NCBI RefSeq assembly: GCF_047948215.1
Contig: NC_134455.1
Location: 72,565,689-72,629,688, forward strand
Reading direction: 5' to 3'
Origin: Lycorma delicatula
Lineage: Eukaryota > Arthropoda > Insecta > Hemiptera > Fulgoridae
DNA: 64,000 nt
Shown here: positions 46,634 to 58,335 of the stretch, one piece after another
How positions within the stretch are numbered: the stretch's first letter is position 1
How the letters are laid out: the number at the start of each line of letters is the position of its first letter
Made by a program: the position numbers and the translations under genes
The notes under the pieces: model-generated
The model's input: the letters and a program-made list of their open reading frames with translations, nothing else
Databases searched by the model: none
What the model was told of the DNA's origin: nothing

Positions 46634-47640
46634 AGCATCGAGCATACTTGAGATCTCTCTCATCGAACCGCAGTATGGCCAAATCGCTGGCACCTGAAGC
46701 ACTGCACAGGTTTCGGTACGAAAGCTAATACATGCAAATGGCGTGTATCAGCACACACCTTCTCCAGAAGGGAAGGTCAATTAAAAGTAGGACATGAGAA
46801 ACAGGAGGTAGAACCTAGCCATTTCTTCTAATTATCAGCCTTCGGCACTCTACTACTCCTTAGGTGGACAACACCTCGAAAATTTATTGCTCTTAGCAGT
46901 TTAATAAAAGAGGACGAACCACAACACCCTTTGACGTATTGAAAGTTCTGTGAGGATTTTCAAGAACAGCAAATTCGCCTACTTTGCTTAAACCAAGAAT
47001 CTTCTGGCGACTGGATGTCCATTGATTGCCTCAACGCATAGACTATTTGCGTTCTCTTTTCTGGTCCACCAGCGAAACTAAGTAATTACACAGTTACACA
47101 ATTATCAAGTAATTAAGGATGGATGAACTGTTCTTAATGGCAGTTCTATGCAAACTCTTCACCTCATTACAAATTCTTACTTTCTAAAAACTTTTCTTCC
47201 GTTTCGCATTCGGCGACACGGCTGGTTCTAAACGAGGGTGATTACGTGAACGATAGATTGCCACGATAGATTGCTTAAATTGCATGATTATCCTCACTCC
47301 AGGGCTGCCAACCTTGGAATTCCGGCCCGGTACCCCGGTGGAACAGTCATATGTCCTGGCAGAGAGCAAATGCGTAATCTCTTCACTGACTCTAGTTCCT
47401 TACTTACCGAAGCTTTCAGGGCTCCCATACACCGACACACACAATCACTCTGTTACATGCTTGCCTTCGCTGGACAACGGGAGGGCCTCTGTTACACCTG
47501 CTATAACACCGATCGTGATCGCCACATCGCCAGCTCACAAGTTGGTGTTAATTTCCGAAACTGTTTTCCATTATTCATGATCTGCGGAGTCCGAAAAGTT
47601 GATCTGCTTAGTGACCAGGAGCTGGAAGTCAGGTCAAAAG
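46634..47640 (-). pseudogene. LINE gag-like ORF1 fragment with CCHC zinc knuckle
   Basis: On the minus strand at about 46715-46640 the reading is PVQCFRCQRFGHTAVR, a retroelement zinc knuckle (CxxCxxxxHxxxxC); the last Cys codon appears lost to a small deletion or shift, after which ERDLKYAR-like sequence follows. Such knuckles occur in ORF1 proteins of Jockey-like LINEs and bind the element RNA. The remainder up to about 47640 is GC-richer, with several overlapping short frames and no clear domain, and may be the N-terminal part of the same ORF1 or its 5' UTR. Confidence 0.55.
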
Positions 47641-48741
47641 AATGATAGGAATTTTTTTATTTATTATTATTGTTATTATTAATATTATTCCTGACACTGA
47701 TAATAGATTTAATAAGTTTTTTGTTACTTACTTTTCTTTTAAATATTTTGTTATATGTTAGTATTATGGTTAAAATTTTTGTTGTTATCTGATATGAAAA
47801 GGTCGCATGTAAAATATATAAACAACTCAACAACAAAAAAAATAATAAGTGTTATCATTTAAATTATCTAACTTTTCGTTTCTTCCTTTAGAGTGTGGGT
47901 TGCACAGCATGTCAAGCCGACCAAATGTAGTTTACATTCAGAATTACAGGCAGGAAGTCTTTTTACTCAGTACTCTTTAGGGACTGGATGTACAAATATC
48001 TTTGGAGACAGCAACTCTGAGTGCCATCTCTTGTACTCAGATGTTTTATATGCATTACAGACATTAAGAGAAAATAAGTTAAAACAACAAGTTTAATTAA
48101 TTAATTTACTTAATTTCTATTTTATTATTTTTATTTTTTTTTTTTTTTTAGTTTTGATTCAGAGCATTGTTTACATGGGAAAATTTTTACTTCTCTACAA
48201 CTAGAAAGTTTTATATAATTTTTTATTTAAAAATTGCAATTAACCTGTGTAAGATATATGTTTTTAGTTTAGATACTGTAAATGTTCTGTCTATGAACAT
48301 AAATATTCTGATTTCTCAGTAAACCCTGTTAACTACGAAGGAAATGGCATTAACTGCAGGTAACGGTTTAATTTTTTCCATATTTTGAAAAATATGAAAT
48401 TTATTTTAAGAACTTAACGTGTAAATTTTTTTTTACATTAATTTAAATTTGATTTACATTAAGGTTAAAGGTTACATAAAAGATCAGATAAAATATTAGA
48501 CTTAAAATAACAACAGAATAAAATTAAAAAAAAAAAATTATTAAATTTTTATTTAAATATACTTTTAAAATTATTATTTTTTTTTTATTTCGACTTTAGA
48601 AATTGTCAGCAAATTAATAATAATTATAAACTTCTTGCTAACGCTTAATTTGGCAGAATGCCAAAAAATTGATGTTAAAAAAACTTTTTTTCATGAATAA
48701 AATAAAAAGGGAATAGAGAAAGCTCAGGCAGTCTGAAACGT

Positions 48742-48793
<52 letters not shown>

Positions 48794-49489
48794 CCTCAAG
48801 ATTTACAGCCAACCCTACAGCTGGTTGTAATGATGATATAAGCTAGTTAGTATAAGGTCGCTACATACAATCGATTGTTAAGAAAAAATAATAATGCGAT
48901 GCAAAAATCAAAAATATTAAGAATATTTTTAAATTTTCACAGCAGATACACTTTTATTTTTTAAAAGAATCTTTAACTTATGAATAGAAAATTGTCAATT
49001 CTAGGTAAGTAACGGGATCGTCAAATAAAGACTTTCTAACAAACAAAAAAGAAAATCATTCAAATTGGCTCATTTGGGGGAAAGCAAGTTTTAACCATAT
49101 AATTTTCTTTGGAATAATAAATAATTTGTTGCTTTGGCATTATTTGTCATTCCTTTCTGTTATGAGGTAATATTTTAACATTATGCAGAACTATTATATC
49201 TTACAATCTCAGTTACCTGTTATGTAATTCTTATCTGTTTTTTGTCTTCCTCTATTATTATTCTTACATATTCTTGAATAATCTAACAGAATAATATACC
49301 TGCGTATCATGAGACCGATTTATTTCATCTATATACCAAACTCCGCCACAAATTACTTATTTCATCTATTGGTATTAAGATTTAATCATATCAAATTTCA
49401 CCAACACACCTAATTTTTTATTTCCTTCAGTAACATATTTTTAAAATTTCTATTCATTTCGATTTTCGCAATTATTTTTGTTACATTAC
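47641..49489. other. AT-rich non-coding DNA
   Basis: No supported feature other than a TA array at about 48746-48788. The 67-codon frame at 47893-48096 carries no recognisable motif. Confidence 0.5.
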
Positions 49490-49491
49490 TA

Positions 49492-50700
49492 CAGAGTGAT
49501 TGAAAGAGGACTTCAAATTTTAAAATGATATAAAAATTTGTTGGAATAACTTACAAATTCGGTTGAGGTCTCATTCAATAGAAAAACACATCAAGTTTGT
49601 CACACAACATTCACTTTGGTTCGATATGATTTCCACTTGTAATCGAAATATATCCCATCTGAAGTCGATTTCAAGTCGGGCGTTACATCTGTAGTTGCCC
49701 GTTAATTTGAAATCTTAGGTCAACAACAACAGTAAGCAAAGTACATAAACCTGATCTTTAATGAAACCCTACAAGAAAAAATGTAGCTGGGTCAAATCTG
49801 AGAAGCGAGGTTGCCATGCAAATGGACTTTCACGACTGGGGATCGTGTAAAAAAAAATCTCTGACTTCTAGGCGGTAGTGAGGTGATGCCCTGTCTTGCT
49901 GATAGTAATGGCGTCCACACTGATCATCATCGTCTAACTGACTAAAGAATTAGACAATTTTGAAGCGTATCTAGGTAAACGATATCATTTACGGTTGCAT
50001 CCGTTTCATAGGGATAAGTTTCATAGGGTTTTCGTTACCACATATTCGGCAGTTGTGGGTATTCACCTTGCCACTGATACGAAACGTCTCATCATAAAAA
50101 ATTACCTATTTAAAAACGTATCATTGTTTACAATTCTATCCATCATTTTCACACAAATTTGCAGCCGAGCAAATTTACCATCATCTGTAATGTGTTGAAC
50201 CGTGATTAGTTTGTGTGGCTTCAAATGCAATCGTTTACGTAACACACGCCAAAAGGTCTTGTGAAAAGCCAGTCTCGCTAGATTTACGTCAACTTGATTT
50301 CTTCGGACGACATGTAAAGCTTTCAAGGAGTTTTTCCAGAGCAGCTTCAGGGAAGCGCGAGCAGACGTCCTGGTGATTCTGTCTGTTTAACAGAACGACC
50401 TTACCCAACAAAGGTTTGGTGTCAAGAGTAAATTGCATGCCTACTAGAAGGATATCTCTACCGTACTTCTTACGAAAATTACGTTCAACTGCAGTTGCCG
50501 ATTGCAAATCGTGAAACCAAAACACACAGGGAACACGTTCCGCACCAGTAAGTGTATCCATTTTTAACAACACTGGTGGCTGAATTCGATACTAATGAAC
50601 TAATGAGTCTAAGCTCATTAAAACTCTCAATTGAATCTGTAAGTTTTCTAAATAAAATGTTATATTATTTTAAATTGTGTAGTTATTTTTGAATCACCGG
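49492..50700 (-). mobile_element. Tc1/mariner-superfamily transposon, degenerate but with both ends
   Basis: The left end (CAGAGTGATTGAAAGAGGAC, 49492 on) and the reverse complement of the right end (CCGGTGATTCAAAAATAACT, ending 50700) align over about 38 bp, including AATTT and AAAATxATATAA. TA flanks both sides (49490-49491 and 50701-50702). On the minus strand the transposase starts near 50560: ERVPCVFWFHDLQSATAVER, NFRKKYGR (helix-turn-helix), and after frameshifts VNTHNCRICGNENP near the first catalytic region, QQDRASPHYRLEVRDF (second, with the normal DGA altered to DRA), and GFIKDQVYV after the third. Many frameshifts make it inactive. The family is a common insect DDE transposase group. 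Confidence 0.88.
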
Positions 50701-50702
50701 TA

Positions 50703-51550
50703 CAATGTGCTGCACTTCATAAAAATACAAAAAAGTAAATCGGAGTTTTAAAGTTATTTAATATCTTTAAAAGTTATTTAACTTCTACTTACAGTAATGA
50801 ATTACAAATAATTTGAAAAAGGAACTTACAGTTTTTCCCTTCAAGTACTCAATGCCAGCATCTTTCGTCAGGTGGCATGCACCAACTGACTGGAGAATTA
50901 TAATTGAATTCAGAGTATATCTGAATTGATGTTACAGCTGCTTCAATCCCCTGCCTGAAATCGCGTAGATTAGTGGGTAGAACAGACGCATACACAAGAT
51001 CCTTTATAAAACTCCAAAGGAGAAAATTACATAGGGTCAGATCGGGTGACCTAGAGGAGGCAACCGTAAACAATATCGAGTCCATATTGACCGATCCAGC
51101 GCTTTGGGAAAACGGCATTCCACCGATCTCGTAAAATATTATGCCAGTGAGGAGGCGCATCATATTTCTTATTAAATAAAATCCTCTGGTCTACCTTGCG
51201 AGTAAAGGAAAGGACCATGTGCGCAGCATATCCAAATAATCAATTCCTATTATTCTTGCGTAATAAAAGAAAATGGCCCATAAACTTTCCTTCGGGATAT
51301 CACACAGAAAACATTTACTCTAGTCCCTTTCACATTTTAAGAGTTCATATGAATTTTTTTATCGTTAGATGCGGGATTTATGTTTTTTCCATTAAGAAAA
51401 AAAGTAATATTTAATCACTAAACACAATAAGTATAAGAAGCTCGTCATATTCATGCTGCAACATTTCGATCGCAAAATCGGCACGCACGGTGTAGTCAGA
51501 TTGCTTCAAAGCCTGTAACAGCTGTAATAGGTGTGATCGCATAAGTATGC
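50703..51550 (-). pseudogene. Second transposase of the same family, 5'-truncated
   Basis: On the minus strand: LQALKQSDYTVRADFAIEML and LIVFSD (first catalytic Asp) near 51510-51420, then RVNVFCVISRRKVYGPF near 51330 and YLDMLRTWSFPLL near 51225. APPHWHNILRDRWNAVFPKR and WIGQYG (second catalytic block, Asp codon immediately before APP) follow, then SRSPDLTLCNFLLWSFIKDL (third block, with the catalytic Asp as Asn) and VYASVLPTNLRDFRQGIEAA. The helix-turn-helix N-terminus is missing at about 51550. The order is that of a complete catalytic core with frameshifts. It lies immediately beside the element ending at 50700. The 3' flank resembles that at 38225-38340. Confidence 0.85.
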
Positions 51551-51559
51551 ACTTTCATA

Positions 51560-51730
51560 AAACGTTCCACATTATCGCAATGGCCAGCTTGCGGCCGGCC
51601 TTCCTAACACATTTTTTAGGACAACGTAGAATGACTTTCTCACACATTCAAGGGAAGAGCCCGCTCTTGGCGGCGGCTGGTAGAGCCGCCGCCAGGCCCG
51701 CTCTGACGACAGTGTAGGCCGTCAGAGCTT
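51560..51730. repeat. GC-rich tandem hairpins
   Basis: GGCGGCGGCT (51669-51678) pairs with AGCCGCCGCC (51684-51693) across a 5-base loop, and CTCTGACG (51701-51708) pairs with CGTCAGAG (51720-51727) across 11 bases. The block is one of the most GC-rich in the window and starts where the transposase homology stops. Function unknown. Confidence 0.85.
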
Positions 51731-54019
51731 ACTGTTGGTTTGGAGAATTACAATTAAACTTTGTATGGAACTCGTGTTAAATGTAACTACAGATTCACAT
51801 TTAGAAAAGTGTTCAGGAATCAGACTTTCTGTTCAGGTCTCATCATCTTTGCTAGATGTGCCTTTAAGCGGAAAAATGGAAGCAATCTACGACCATGATT
51901 GCAACTGCTGTGCTACTTAATTCTTGCCTTAAATCGGTATTGTACATCTTATAGAAAAGATATTAAAACAAATTAAAACTCTGATAGAATTTTTTTATAA
52001 TTAAACGATCTAAATTTTTTTAATGTTGAAGGTTTTGCACGCAATTCCTTGTGTTAGTCTGGCTTATAAGGTCTACGGTAATTTGTTCATGCTTAGCACA
52101 TGTATTATTTGGATAAAAACATTATGAAATTCTGTTTATAAAAATTGTCGAATTCCTCTATCTACTCATTATTATCTCTGTTTTATGCAATTATATTGTC
52201 TTTGTCATTTAATTTGAAATAAATATCTCTACTATAAATAAATTCCTGACACTCATTAATTCTTCTAATTCAGTTTATTTTTTGCCAAAAGGACAATTCA
52301 TCAACGAATCGTAATACGTTTATACTTTTAGATGTTTATTTTATTACGGAATTTATCTTTTATTCATATTATATTTGCAAGTTGCAAAGTATTGCAGACA
52401 GATTACACCTTTGACTCATTCACACTTTCTCGAACTACAAAGCTTCCCATTCATTACTCTCAATTCTTGTTGTTGCTATCTGATTCTTTTTTAATAGTTA
52501 TTTTTCATTTATCAACAAACATCCAATTAATGACTAATGCTTAGAATTGGTAATTTGTAAAATATTTTATTTCTAAAATAAAAGCAAAATTATAAAGCTT
52601 AAAAGATCATTTTATTCATACGCTAACGTAGCTGTTAAGTTTAAAATAGCATCAATCATAAATATTACAAAAAACGCTATAGTGTATGTAATATCTGAAA
52701 GTGGGTTCATAGTAAGCTGTGGCATCCTCTCCGCTGCTCTTTATATCAACTCAGCGACTTCCCCTCACACCAGTAGCCGAAGTAGTGTATCCGAGAAGTC
52801 ACATCCATTAATTTGCAGTGTCTTGCACCATATATAATTATGATGTCATTATTAGAGTATAAACATGTTCTGGTAATTTATTTAAAATAAAATCATTATT
52901 TTGTTCAAGATATATATGAAGTGATCTATTAATTTATTTCGTGAAAGTTATATATTTTTTTCAACTATGTTAAACTAACGTTTTTCTACAAATATAACAA
53001 TGACATAATACAAGGTATATAAAATGAGTTGTTTATTTATTATAGGCTAGTTATGATTTTCTTTGATATGGCGTAGTTATTACGAAAATTATTTTTGAAT
53101 AGCACGTACGCATTACTCTTGTTTCAACCAGCAGCACGTATTACGCATGCCAGGTTGTGGGAGAGGAGGCAAGTAGAGGCAGCTTGTTGGGAGGACCCGC
53201 CTTTAGATTTTACATGTCCCATAACAAATTCCTTTCTAATTTTAATATTCAGTAATCAGTTATATTTATTGCGTTTGATACAACTGCATGGTATTATGTA
53301 AATAACACATAATGTAGTAATTTGGATGAAACTATGTTTCTTCATACGTACAGTATTTACTTAAAGAATCGCGTTAATATAATAGAAAAACAATCTGAAT
53401 CATAAATAATTCAATTTGTACATGTAATCATGTTTGAGTAAATATATAAAGACAAAAAAATATAATTTTAGAATTAAAAAAAAGACAAGACAAAACTATT
53501 CGAGGCTGATAAAAATGTAGCAACATAGTTTTATATTGGTAAATAAAAGTAGGAGGGGAAAAAATAAATAAACAAATTTGAAAATGTTTAAAATGTCAGA
53601 AATCATTTTAGCTTATCAACAGTTAACGTTATACGAAACGTTATTGAAACCGTTTTCTTTGAGAAAATGAATTTGACTTCAAACAATGACCTTTCCTGAA
53701 ATACGGAGTTTATGTTGTCTACCTTATTATTATAACGGAGTAAATACATAAAATAATTAACCTGTTTTAGAATATTAAATTCTATACAGTGGTACAATTA
53801 TACAGTAGGCTCGTTTAAGTTACTAAGTAGAATATCGAGATAGGATTTTTATTACTGTTTATCTTTACTGATAAAAATCTGTTAGGAAGAATTCCAAATG
53901 AATCTATATTTATCCGGTTTGATATAATCTCTAAATACTCTGAAAATGTATTATATTGTTTTTTTATTTATTTAATTTTATTTGTTTATTTTATTTTTGG
54001 TTAGTTTAAAAAAGGATAG
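51731..54019. other. AT-rich non-coding DNA
   Basis: No supported gene. Short GC-richer patches at 52720-52810 and 53110-53220 have no recognisable content. Confidence 0.5.
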
Positions 54020-54530
54020 TAATCAATCAAAAAATGGGTTATGAGTTTTTTCATTTCTCGACGTTTTATCCTCAAAATAAGAAAACAAAAAAAAAAGGGC
54101 TAATGTTCGTACGTACCTATGTATTAACGTATTTGTAGTTTATAACTTTTGACGAAATTTGGTACAGAGAATCTGTATTTTTTGGTTAAATGTTGGGGGT
54201 CATTATCTCCAGGCGGTGGGATAGATAGCTTTTTGGGGTCAATTTTCTCAAATTTTTTCATTCGTAACCCCACTTTATATTAAGCTCAGTACATTTGTAC
54301 ATGCTCATCTTAGCATTCTAACAAAAAACATTTGTCCCAGAATTTTCTCCCTTGCCAAAAAGCGCAAAAAAGTATGTTTTTATCTACTGAATAATTTTAA
54401 CAATTTTTTTTTATGTCTCCCTAAGCATAATAGTAGTCCAAGTGGCCCATAAAATACTTTGGAGACAATACTGGTGGGGGCGTTTGAGAAGCCGATGAAA
54501 ATTTATAAATAACGATTATTTGAATTTTTA
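54020..54530 (+). repeat. Dispersed repeat family A, copy 2
   Basis: Matches the minus strand of 1130-1850. Shared blocks in order: AAAAAATGGGTTATGAGTTT, GTACGTACxTATG, GGGATAGATAG with TTTTGGGGTCAATTTxCTCA, GTAACCC with TATTAAGC, GTACATTTGTACATG, CTAAGCATAATAGTAGT and GAAGCCGATxxAAATTTAxA. No protein is encoded and no inverted ends were seen. Confidence 0.65.
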
Positions 54531-54559
54531 AACTGTTTTTTAGTTTATTCAAAATGTTA

Positions 54560-54725
54560 TCTGTTTAATTATTTAGTAATAACAGGCTTACGCCCTCTAA
54601 CAATTACTAGAAAATGAATGAATTTTGTAGCGTATGAAGAATGCCATGCCTGACCGGGATTCAAACCCGGGATCTCCGGATGAAAGGCAGAGACGTTACC
54701 ATTCCGCCACGGCGATTTAATAATA
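54560..54725 (-). mobile_element. tRNA-derived SINE, family 2, copy 2
   Basis: The minus strand begins GCCGTGGCGGAATGGTAACG (A-box half), then TGCCTTTCATCCGG (anticodon arm with TTC in the loop), then the B box GGGTTTGAATCCC and GGTCAGGCATGGCATTCTTC. The head resembles a tRNA, but the would-be acceptor ends do not pair, and the body continues as in the copy at 37904-38060. It is a SINE and not a tRNA gene. The 66-codon minus-strand ORF overlying it is incidental. A C-run then A-run at 54757-54777 lies just outside. Confidence 0.85.
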
Positions 54726-54979
54726 ATATTACAATAAAATCTCATATAATTCAACCCCCCCCCCCCCAAAAAAAATAGAAGTTACTTAACTTTTTACTGG
54801 TAGTAGATTTTTCAGTGAATTTTTTTAGTTTCTTCCTTTTAACACTGTAAACGCAGACAATCCAAAAACTTTCTTGGAAGATGATTTTTCGGAAGCAGAA
54901 AAATGTTTAAAACAAGATTTTATTTTTTATTTTTTAGGCTTTTTATGTATAATTATTTTTCCATCTTATTCGAATAAAT

Positions 54980-55510
54980 AACCAGTTTATCTAATATACT
55001 TATTTAGGACAAGTCATCGATGTGAATAACTCACTACTTCCAAAGGTTCTACGACTTATAAAGCTAGGATGGATAGCATTTGAACGTAACTCAATGGTGT
55101 TAAGTCCAGAATGCCTGTGACTATAAAGAAACAAGTATTTGATCAATATATCCCACCAGTACTTACTTATAGCTGTCAAACATGAACATTAAGCAATGCA
55201 ATAAAGAGAAAATTAGGATCAGTTCAACGAGGAATAAAAGAGAAGTATACTGGAGCAAAAGACTAGACTAAATAGATTAGACTAGACTAGACAGAAAGAC
55301 TGCAGTCACTATAAGATCTATTACAAAAATAACATATGTGCTGGAGTATATAAAAAATCTAAAGTGGCAGTGGGAAGGGCACGTTGCAAGGAAAGAGGAT
55401 GGCCGCTGGATGGCTTTGGTGCTTGACTGGTATCCAAGATATCTGACTCGGGTAAGCAGAAGACCTGCAGATTGATAGGATAAGAGTTGAGTTTGAGAGC
55501 TAGTACTGAG
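54980..55510 (+). pseudogene. RTE/Jockey-type LINE reverse-transcriptase C-terminus, degenerate
   Basis: In shifting plus-strand frames: YLGQVID, LGWIAFERNSMVLS, MPVTIKKQVFDQYIPPVLTY, SCQT, KRKLGSVQRG, IRSITKITYVLEYIKNLKWQ, WEGHVARKEDGRWMALVLDW and SRRPADW. These correspond in order to the C-terminal region after the FADD motif (usual LxQCxLPVLTYGCQTW, IRxxTxVxDVxExIxxLKWxWAGHVARxxDxRW, GRPxxRW). At least four frame changes and stops are needed, including around a CTAGACTAGACTAGAC tandem at 55262-55300. It is a different and much older LINE than the one at 35.7-37.16 kb. Confidence 0.85.
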
Positions 55511-56269
55511 TGGACGTGATTTTTGTCGCTCCGTATTATTGTGCTTTTTAGATTGTTTTTTTTTTTTGGTTTTCTATCGATTTTGATTATTGGAATATGA
55601 TGGCGGAATAATAACGGACAAGTGTATCATTTTTGATGAGTTTTGGATAATGGTCTTAAAAGTTATTTGTGATTTTCTGTGATGCAGTTCTTTTTCATAA
55701 GAAACTGTGTATTGTAAAAATGTAAATTGGGTGGCTTTTTTTAAGACACTTTTAATTAAATACTACGATTGGTAGTGAAAGGTGGTGTATGAACAGTGAT
55801 ATTTGTGAAATTTTTACGGGCTTTGGACCTTAATTTAGGGGTTTGTTAATGTATTTTTGTGAAGTACATATAGTGCTATAAGAAACAGTGTAGAATATTT
55901 GTTGAAATAAAGTCAAATAGACAGGCAGCAGCTAATTTAATGACGTATGTTGTTTACAGCATAGACTAGGAAATTTCCACGGGGCTTTAGGTGAGCAATA
56001 TAAAATTTTTAAAAGTGCTAGAGGAGTTTCATAAGGGGAAACTTTCTCAATTTATTCTACCCAACCCTTCCACCCTTGCCCATTCCTCTTGGTTCTGAGC
56101 GAATCATCGCCTCCCCCTCCGATTTTTTTGATCCCTCCCACCGAAATATTTTTTTATAAAATATTTGGAAATATACATTTCCGGCCCCCGCAGACCCCTC
56201 ATTTTTTTCGGTCTCCCTCCCACTAATAGGGCGTATGGATGCTTGCTAAACTCGGGTTTTGGCGCGTGT
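55511..56269. other. Non-coding DNA, probably the 5' UTR side of the next LINE
   Basis: AT-rich to 55980, then C- and T-rich tracts at 56040-56230 with no coding homology. Proximity to the R1-type ORF1 suggests part of it is the LINE 5' UTR. Confidence 0.4.
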
Positions 56270-58335
56270 GAATTTCGATTAATTTCTACTCAAAAAAGTT
56301 TTTGGAACAAAAAAAACGGCAGAACAGCCGTATAAACCCAAACGGACTCTAGAAGAAAGAGACTCTACGCAGAGGCATCGAGAGAGTCTTTTGATTGTTG
56401 AACCGGAAAGGATGGAGAGTGAAGGTACGGACCCCGTGGTAACTTTAGAACAGTCAAGAGGGCGCTCTCGGAAGCGGAAAACTGAAGCTTCACTTCAAAA
56501 GTGAAGCAAGGTAACGGACGGGTGAGATATGGACCATCTCCTTGAGGATATCTATAAACTGATAAAACTGATAAGACAAAATGTAAACACAGAAAAGGAA
56601 ATGAAAGAATCGGCCTTCAAGATTGTAGAACTAGCAATGGATGTGGATACTGTGACGAAGGCACTTTACGTGCGGCTATACATAAAATGAATATAAGTGC
56701 AGAGGTGCAAACGGATCCGGTAAAGAGGCCCGAGAAATAACAAAAGAAGATCCTGAGGGGAAAAAGTAGAAAAAGCACTTAAGGAAGTCGATAATAGCGA
56801 TTTAGAGGAGGTAGTTGGTCATCAAGAGGAAGAGGGCTTATTTGAAAAGGTGGAAATCATCCGAACAAGACCGGAAATGGATAAGGAGATTTCTCGAGTC
56901 TTCACTATCCCTAAAGAGCAGTGGAGAAACAGTCCCTATAAGGAGCACACTAGAAGGCACGCGCCGGGTTTGCTAAATGATTGGAAACAGGTGCGTCAAT
57001 CCCAGGCGGTACGTTTTTCTGTAATCTCAGGAATACGGAGATCTTCTATCCTGAAGATATGGACTCGCATAGAGCGATAGTATTTGTCTTGGTGACGGAT
57101 GAGACGGATACCGATACGACGACATTGACGCTGCAGGCGCTAACAAAAATAAGGAGAGAGGAGCCCGGAAAGGTGATTTTACTCACACAGAATGGTGAGA
57201 CAGGAAGTAAATTCACTAAAGCTTTAGAATTTTGGTGTAGCTGGGAGGATTCGTCAAATGATAAATGGCCTTTGTATCTGCCTGATTTTGACACAAAGAA
57301 GAGAAAAATACAAAGACCCCCTACGAAAGTAATGACGATAGCAAAACAGGGATCGAGTTATGCTGAACTTTTGCGTCAAGTTAAAACAGGGATCGGCGAG
57401 GACTTTGCCGAGGATATTAATACCGTGAAAAAGGGTCGTGCGAAAACAATGGAGATCACAGTAAAAGTTCACAGACAAAAGAAAGGAGGAAGTGGTCAAT
57501 CGGGTGGCGACGAAGGTGTAGGATGCCGTCATAGGCGAGCGAGTAAGGGCCTCACGTATGTTTGCTTTTCACCTTGGTGGATTAGATCCAGATATTAATG
57601 CGGAAAAGGTGCAGGTAGCGATTATGAAAGAGATCGGAAAGGAAAGGCTCATGCGGATATCGTCAATGAGGCCGGCTTATGGAAAACTCAAAAGTCAGGG
57701 GTGAAGCAGGCATGGGTGCCTGCAAACAACGCGAGGGTTCTCAGCAATAAAGAGCGGATAAAAATCGGGTGGCATTCGTGCTGAATCGAGCAGCGCACCG
57801 AAGAAATCAAGTGCTTCAGATGTTGTGCTGCGAGCATCGGGCTGTGGAGTGCACGGGACAAAATCGCGCAAACTTATGCTTCACTGTGAAGGTACTGGCC
57901 ATTTCCCACGGACATGCCGAGAACCGAGTAAATGCCTTGACTATGGCAGAATGGGACACCAGACCGAAGGTCGGGACTGTTATCAACAGCGGGTATGAAG
58001 TGTATCCAATTAAACATTGGTAGGAGAGCAGCTCACGACTTGATATGGAAAGCAGCGGTGGAAGGGGATGCGGATTTCAATTAATCACGGAACCCAATAG
58101 TTGGGTAATTGATTCCGAAGATTGGTTGGTGGAACATGAATGGCGATGTTGCGGTGAGGAAGTTATCCAATAGATTGGTTGTTTGCAAATGTGAGCGCAG
58201 GAGTAGGATATGTTGCTGTTACGCATCCGTATGTATGTATGTATATTAATTTGCGGATATATTTCGCCGAATATCGAGGTGGAGCGTTTTGAAAATTACT
58301 TGCAAGTTATTGCAAGATCGGTCATTATTGCATAG
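56270..58335 (+). pseudogene. R1-clade LINE 5' half: gag-like ORF1, zinc knuckles and endonuclease start
   Basis: An ORF1-like charged region starts near 56330-56410 and has stops (for example after SLQK near 56505). The open frame 56981-57598 reads RAIVFVLVTDETDTDTTTLT, then GSSYAELLRQVKTGIGEDFA, matching the SYAxxLRxVKxG motif of R1-type ORF1. Near 57800-57950, in mixed frames, CFRC, ECTGQNRA, TGHFPRTC and CxDYGRMGHQ-like pieces are a series of zinc knuckles. ORF2 then begins: CIQLNIGRRAAHDLIWKAAV and DADFQLITEPNSW near 58000-58110 (endonuclease N-terminus, usual LQxNLxRxRAAHDLL and xEPN), and CGYISPNIEVERFENYLQVI near 58255-58320. Homology stops near 58335, before the reverse transcriptase. 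Frameshifts make it inactive. Confidence 0.88.

Noticed and set aside
54560..54725. Possible nuclear tRNA gene (anticodon TTC)
   Set aside because: A- and B-box sequences are present, but the acceptor ends do not pair and the sequence continues as a dispersed family shared with 37904-38060, so it is a SINE.
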